DNA of 11,238 nt from Lachnospiraceae bacterium UBA3801 (GTDB lineage: Bacteria > Bacillota > Clostridia > Lachnospirales > Lachnospiraceae): assembly GCA_002368685.1 (NCBI GenBank), contig DFEN01000044.1, positions 1 through 11,238 of the forward strand, in the 5' to 3' direction. Made by a program: the position numbers and the translations under genes. The notes under the pieces were generated by a model. The model searched no databases and was not told the DNA's origin. It worked only from the letters and a program-made list of their open reading frames with translations. This document shows, piece by piece, positions 6,622 to 11,238 of the stretch; the stretch's first letter is position 1, and each line of letters begins with the position of its first letter.

Positions 6622-7566
6622 TTACTTGATGCTTTCGCCTTCGTTATTTTCAAGAGTTGAAAGTCTAAGCTTTTTATAATCGCTAGGAGAGTACTTAGTG
6701 TACTTCTTGAAGGCTCTACAGAAAGATGGCAGAGTATTGAATCCACTTTGGAATGCAATATCAGTTATAGGTGTATCAGTCATCAGAAGATCCTGAGCTA
6801 TTCTTATCCTCTTAAGGGTCAGATAATCATGGAAGGTATATCCAGTCTGAAGCTTAAAGAGTCTGAGAAAATGATACTTGGAGAATCCGGTATATTCTGC
6901 AGCCTGCTCAGTTGAGATATCCTCAGCATAGTTAATATCTACATATCTTAGAAGAGTATTAATTCTGCTGATAGACTGAGATAGATTGTTGGTTTCTTCT
7001 TTAACCGCATTCGCAGAATGCTTTGCCAGTTCAATGAATACCTGATACATTTTAGTATAAACTATAGTTTCCCAGAAGTTGGTATTAGTAAAATATACAG
7101 AGTTCATTTCCATGAACAGCTTGTATATAGCGTCATATATATCCGGGCAGGTTTGTTCGTTTGCCAGGAATGCATCGAAGAGCAGTGGCTCTATAGTTTT
7201 GTAATCATGTGACTGGTAGAACTGATTCATCTCTATCAGATATATGAATCTTATTCCATAATGATCATTGATATATTCATGAAGAGTATTAGGTGGAATG
7301 ATAAGTATATCACCTTCCTTCAGTACATACTCTTTGTTATTGACATGAATCTCGTAGCTGTTCTGTATGCAGATACATACTTCGAATGCCTCGTGAGAAT
7401 GTATGTCATAGCCATCTGTCTGATTGTTATACCATATTCTAATGTGTGACAAAGAAGTATATTTAACTTGTTCCTTACTGTTACGAACCACTCTTGAAAA
7501 GGATGGTTCAGTTAAGTCCGGCTGTTTATACTTCTCAGGTACTTCTCTAATAGTTGTTTCGACCAT
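6622..7566 (-). CDS. AraC/XylS-family transcriptional regulator with N-terminal cupin
   Basis: This is a 314-residue DNA-binding regulator. Residues about 40-110 form a cupin-like sensor domain, with the HSHEAFEV strand and a GDILIIPPNTLHEY turn. The C-terminal AraC domain has two helix-turn-helix units: about 218-238 (STEQAAEYTGFSKYHFLRLF) and about 266-288 (ITDIAFQSGFNTLPSFCRAF), followed by KYSPSDYKK, the usual end of the domain. GGGGAG just upstream of the ATG supports the start. It is the second gene of a minus-strand operon, 34 bases after the yesL-like gene, and converges on the transporter operon. By position it is the likely sugar-responsive activator of that operon, whose promoter has a weak -35; this is inference. 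Effector unknown. Confidence 0.92.
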   Translation of the reverse strand: MVETTIREVPEKYKQPDLTEPSFSRVVRNSKEQVKYTSLSHIRIWYNNQTDGYDIHSHEAFEVCICIQNSYEIHVNNKEYVLKEGDILIIPPNTLHEYINDHYGIRFIYLIEMNQFYQSHDYKTIEPLLFDAFLANEQTCPDIYDAIYKLFMEMNSVYFTNTNFWETIVYTKMYQVFIELAKHSANAVKEETNNLSQSISRINTLLRYVDINYAEDISTEQAAEYTGFSKYHFLRLFKLQTGYTFHDYLTLKRIRIAQDLLMTDTPITDIAFQSGFNTLPSFCRAFKKYTKYSPSDYKKLRLSTLENNEGESIK

Positions 7567-7600
7567 ATATTACTCCCCATAAAATGTAATGCTTTAAATA

Positions 7601-8281
7601 CTACTCGGCTTCAACATTCTCTAGTTTTTCATAGAATGGTACCAAAAAAATAGAACATACATAAGTGAAAATAGCTGTAAGTACTAATCCCCATAGATAC
7701 CATGTATATAGTCTGATTTTTAAACTGTAATAATAAAGTACAAAGGGCAGAGCCCATATAAAGAACATCTTAAACCATGTTCCCAGATTCGAAATAGCAA
7801 GCAGTAAAGAATTCAGCATTATCCTTCCTGTTGAATTCTCATACCTGGCAAGTAGTGGAAATTGCAGTGGAAATGCAAATGCAAAAAGGAAGAATTCCAC
7901 TGAGACCACAATAAATAGATTCCTGGATAATTGATTATCATTCTGAATAACATATAAATATTCAAATGCCATAGAAGCCAAGTATATAAGATCTATTATC
8001 CAAATGATTATTCCTTGTTTTAAGTTTGACTTAAAAGCTTTCCAATACTCCTTGCTGATAGGTCCCTCTTCGTTGTTTACCATTTTATTTGTGACAGTGT
8101 ACATTGCTGTAAATGCTGTACCGATAGTAACAATTGGAATGCATGAAATGGTAAAAAAGATATTCAGGAAGAATAGATCGCCTAGTTTTTCAAAGATTCT
8201 CCAGAACTTCTGGGCGACGGTTAATTCCTGCTCCTGTTCCTCTTCTTCTTTGTCTATTTTCTGTATATTTGAGTCAGACAT
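7601..8281 (-). CDS. yesL: YesL-like membrane protein (DUF624)
   Basis: This is a 226-residue integral membrane protein of unknown biochemical function. After an acidic, Glu-rich N-terminus (residues 1-20) comes the characteristic block with CIPIVTIGTAFTAMYTVTNKMV (about 47-68), then NEEGPISKEYWKAFKSNLKQG (about 70-90), which is the DUF624 signature. Hydrophobic spans lie at about 36-60, 91-112, 121-145, 165-187 and 193-215. AGAGGA seven bases before the ATG supports the start. DUF624 genes are repeatedly found beside CUT1 sugar transporters and sugar regulators in Firmicutes, as with yesL of Bacillus subtilis in its rhamnogalacturonan cluster, so a helper role in carbohydrate uptake or sensing is often supposed. 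Here it is the promoter-proximal gene of a yesL-araC operon. Confidence 0.87.
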   Translation of the reverse strand: MSDSNIQKIDKEEEEQEQELTVAQKFWRIFEKLGDLFFLNIFFTISCIPIVTIGTAFTAMYTVTNKMVNNEEGPISKEYWKAFKSNLKQGIIIWIIDLIYLASMAFEYLYVIQNDNQLSRNLFIVVSVEFFLFAFAFPLQFPLLARYENSTGRIMLNSLLLAISNLGTWFKMFFIWALPFVLYYYSLKIRLYTWYLWGLVLTAIFTYVCSIFLVPFYEKLENVEAE

Positions 8282-8318
8282 TTATGTTTCCTCTTAACCT
8301 TCAAAAAATTCTTAAAAC

Positions 8319-8347
8319 ATTATACTTTAAGGATTGTTTTTTTTCAA
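8319..8347 (-). promoter_or_regulatory. Sigma-A promoter of the yesL-araC operon
   Basis: Reading the minus strand, TTGAAA (8347-8342) and TATAAT (8324-8319) are separated by exactly 17 bp. That is five of six -35 bases and a perfect -10, about 38 bases upstream of the yesL-like start codon. It is a strong constitutive-looking promoter, with A-tract spacer DNA. Confidence 0.8.
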
Positions 8348-8360
8348 TAATTCTTTAATG

Positions 8361-8383
8361 TTTGGTTGCTTTAAAGAACCAAA
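8361..8383. repeat. Inverted repeat over the -35 region of the V-ATPase promoter
   Basis: TTTGGTT (8361-8367) and AACCAAA (8377-8383) are perfect 7-bp inverted arms around a 9-base centre. The repeat overlaps the -35 box (8366-8371) and part of the spacer, so a protein bound here would block RNA polymerase. No known regulator's consensus was recognised. Confidence 0.45.
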
Positions 8384-8394
8384 ATGAGTATAAT
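8366..8394 (+). promoter_or_regulatory. Sigma-A promoter of the V-type ATPase operon
   Basis: TTGCTT (8366-8371) and TATAAT (8389-8394) are spaced by 17 bp. The predicted start point is near 8401, about 47 bases ahead of the first ATPase gene. Its -35 box lies 18 bp from that of the divergent yesL promoter, so the two promoters share one short control region. Confidence 0.75.
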
Positions 8395-8409
8395 AGACAA
8401 CGTGGGTTT

Positions 8410-8425
8410 TTAGTGAATTCACTAA
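8410..8425. promoter_or_regulatory. 16-bp perfect palindrome just downstream of the V-ATPase start site (candidate operator)
   Basis: TTAGTGAATTCACTAA is a perfect uninterrupted palindrome located about 10-25 bases after the predicted transcription start. It has no loop and no T-run, so it is not an RNA terminator. The place and symmetry suit a dimeric repressor acting as a roadblock. The regulator is unknown. Confidence 0.5.
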
Positions 8426-8447
8426 TACTTTTAAAAGGAGAGTAGCA

Positions 8448-8756
8448 GTGATAGAAGATGCTATGAAGGCTGTTAAAACAGCGGAAGATACAGCTGCAGA
8501 AAAACTTCAGGCTGCGAAGGCTGAAGCCGACAAAATCCGTAAAGATTCTGAAGCTAAGGTAGAGCAGATGAAGAAGGATGCTGAGGCTAAGGCTAAGGAG
8601 AATGAGAAGTCCAGACTCGAAGAGCTCGAAGCTGACAGACAGCAGCAGATCGAGAAGACCAGAGAAGCAGCAAATGTCGAAGCTGATAAGATGCGTAAGA
8701 CAGCTGAGGAAAAAGAAAACGAAGCTATAGATGCTATTATAGATAAGTTAATATAA
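8448..8756 (+). CDS. ntpF: V-type ATPase small coiled-coil stalk subunit (G/H, NtpF-like)
   Basis: This is a 102-residue, highly charged protein made almost wholly of Ala, Glu, Lys, Asp and Arg, with no Trp or Cys. It is a single long coiled coil from about residue 10 to 98, ending AIDAIIDKLI. Subunits of this kind pair with subunit E to form the peripheral stalk that links the catalytic head to subunit I. Identification rests on composition, size and position: it immediately precedes subunit I and K, the same ntpF-I-K order as the Enterococcus hirae Na+-ATPase operon. Translation begins at GTG 8448 after AAAGGAGA (8434-8441); the next in-frame ATG (8463) is farther from that site. It is the first gene after the promoter, with 22 bases to subunit I. 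Confidence 0.82.
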   Translation: MIEDAMKAVKTAEDTAAEKLQAAKAEADKIRKDSEAKVEQMKKDAEAKAKENEKSRLEELEADRQQQIEKTREAANVEADKMRKTAEEKENEAIDAIIDKLI

Positions 8757-8778
8757 ATATAGAAAGGCGGATAAAGTA

Positions 8779-11238
<2,460 letters not shown>

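Overview
The window looks like chromosomal DNA of an anaerobic, low-to-moderate GC Gram-positive bacterium of the Clostridia, most likely a Lachnospiraceae member. The basis is AT-rich intergenic DNA, strong AAGGAGG-type ribosome binding sites, sigma-A promoters, a CcpA-type cre site, a CUT1 sugar transporter without its own ATPase gene, a YesL/DUF624 protein beside an AraC regulator, and a V-type ATPase operon in ntpF-I-K order. Genus-level placement is not possible from the sequence alone. No mobile element, CRISPR array, rRNA or tRNA was seen.

Bases 1-4509 (+): the tail of a sugar isomerase with FucI/AraA-type C-terminal features, then xylB (D-xylulokinase) and galM (aldose 1-epimerase), together a pentose/aldose utilisation cluster. 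A long perfect stem-loop ends galM. It runs directly into a new promoter with a 5' leader that carries a second hairpin and a near-consensus cre site, followed by a solute-binding lipoprotein gene.

Bases 4510-6571 (+): two CUT1-type permease genes (MalF-like then MalG-like, overlapping by one base) complete the transporter. A stable hairpin separates the binding-protein gene from the permeases, and a strong probably bidirectional terminator closes the operon. The ATP-hydrolysing subunit is absent and is probably supplied by a shared MsmK/MsiK-type ATPase elsewhere.

Bases 6622-8347 (-): a convergent two-gene operon, yesL-like (DUF624) then an AraC/XylS regulator with an N-terminal cupin, driven by a near-consensus sigma-A promoter. 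The adjacent regulator is the obvious candidate to control the transporter.

Bases 8348-11238 (+): a divergent promoter with two dyad elements drives a V-type ATPase operon: small peripheral-stalk coiled-coil subunit (NtpF/G-H), membrane subunit I, and proteolipid K (cut by the window end). The K subunit keeps the residues that bind Na+ in Enterococcus hirae NtpK, so a sodium-pumping ATPase is a reasonable prediction.

The window is mostly recognisable housekeeping and sugar-catabolic gene content. I see no clear new biological system. The most useful second-look items are the FucI-like isomerase coupled to xylB, the dense control region ahead of the transporter (2906-3075), the dyads in the ATPase promoter, and the Na+ signature.
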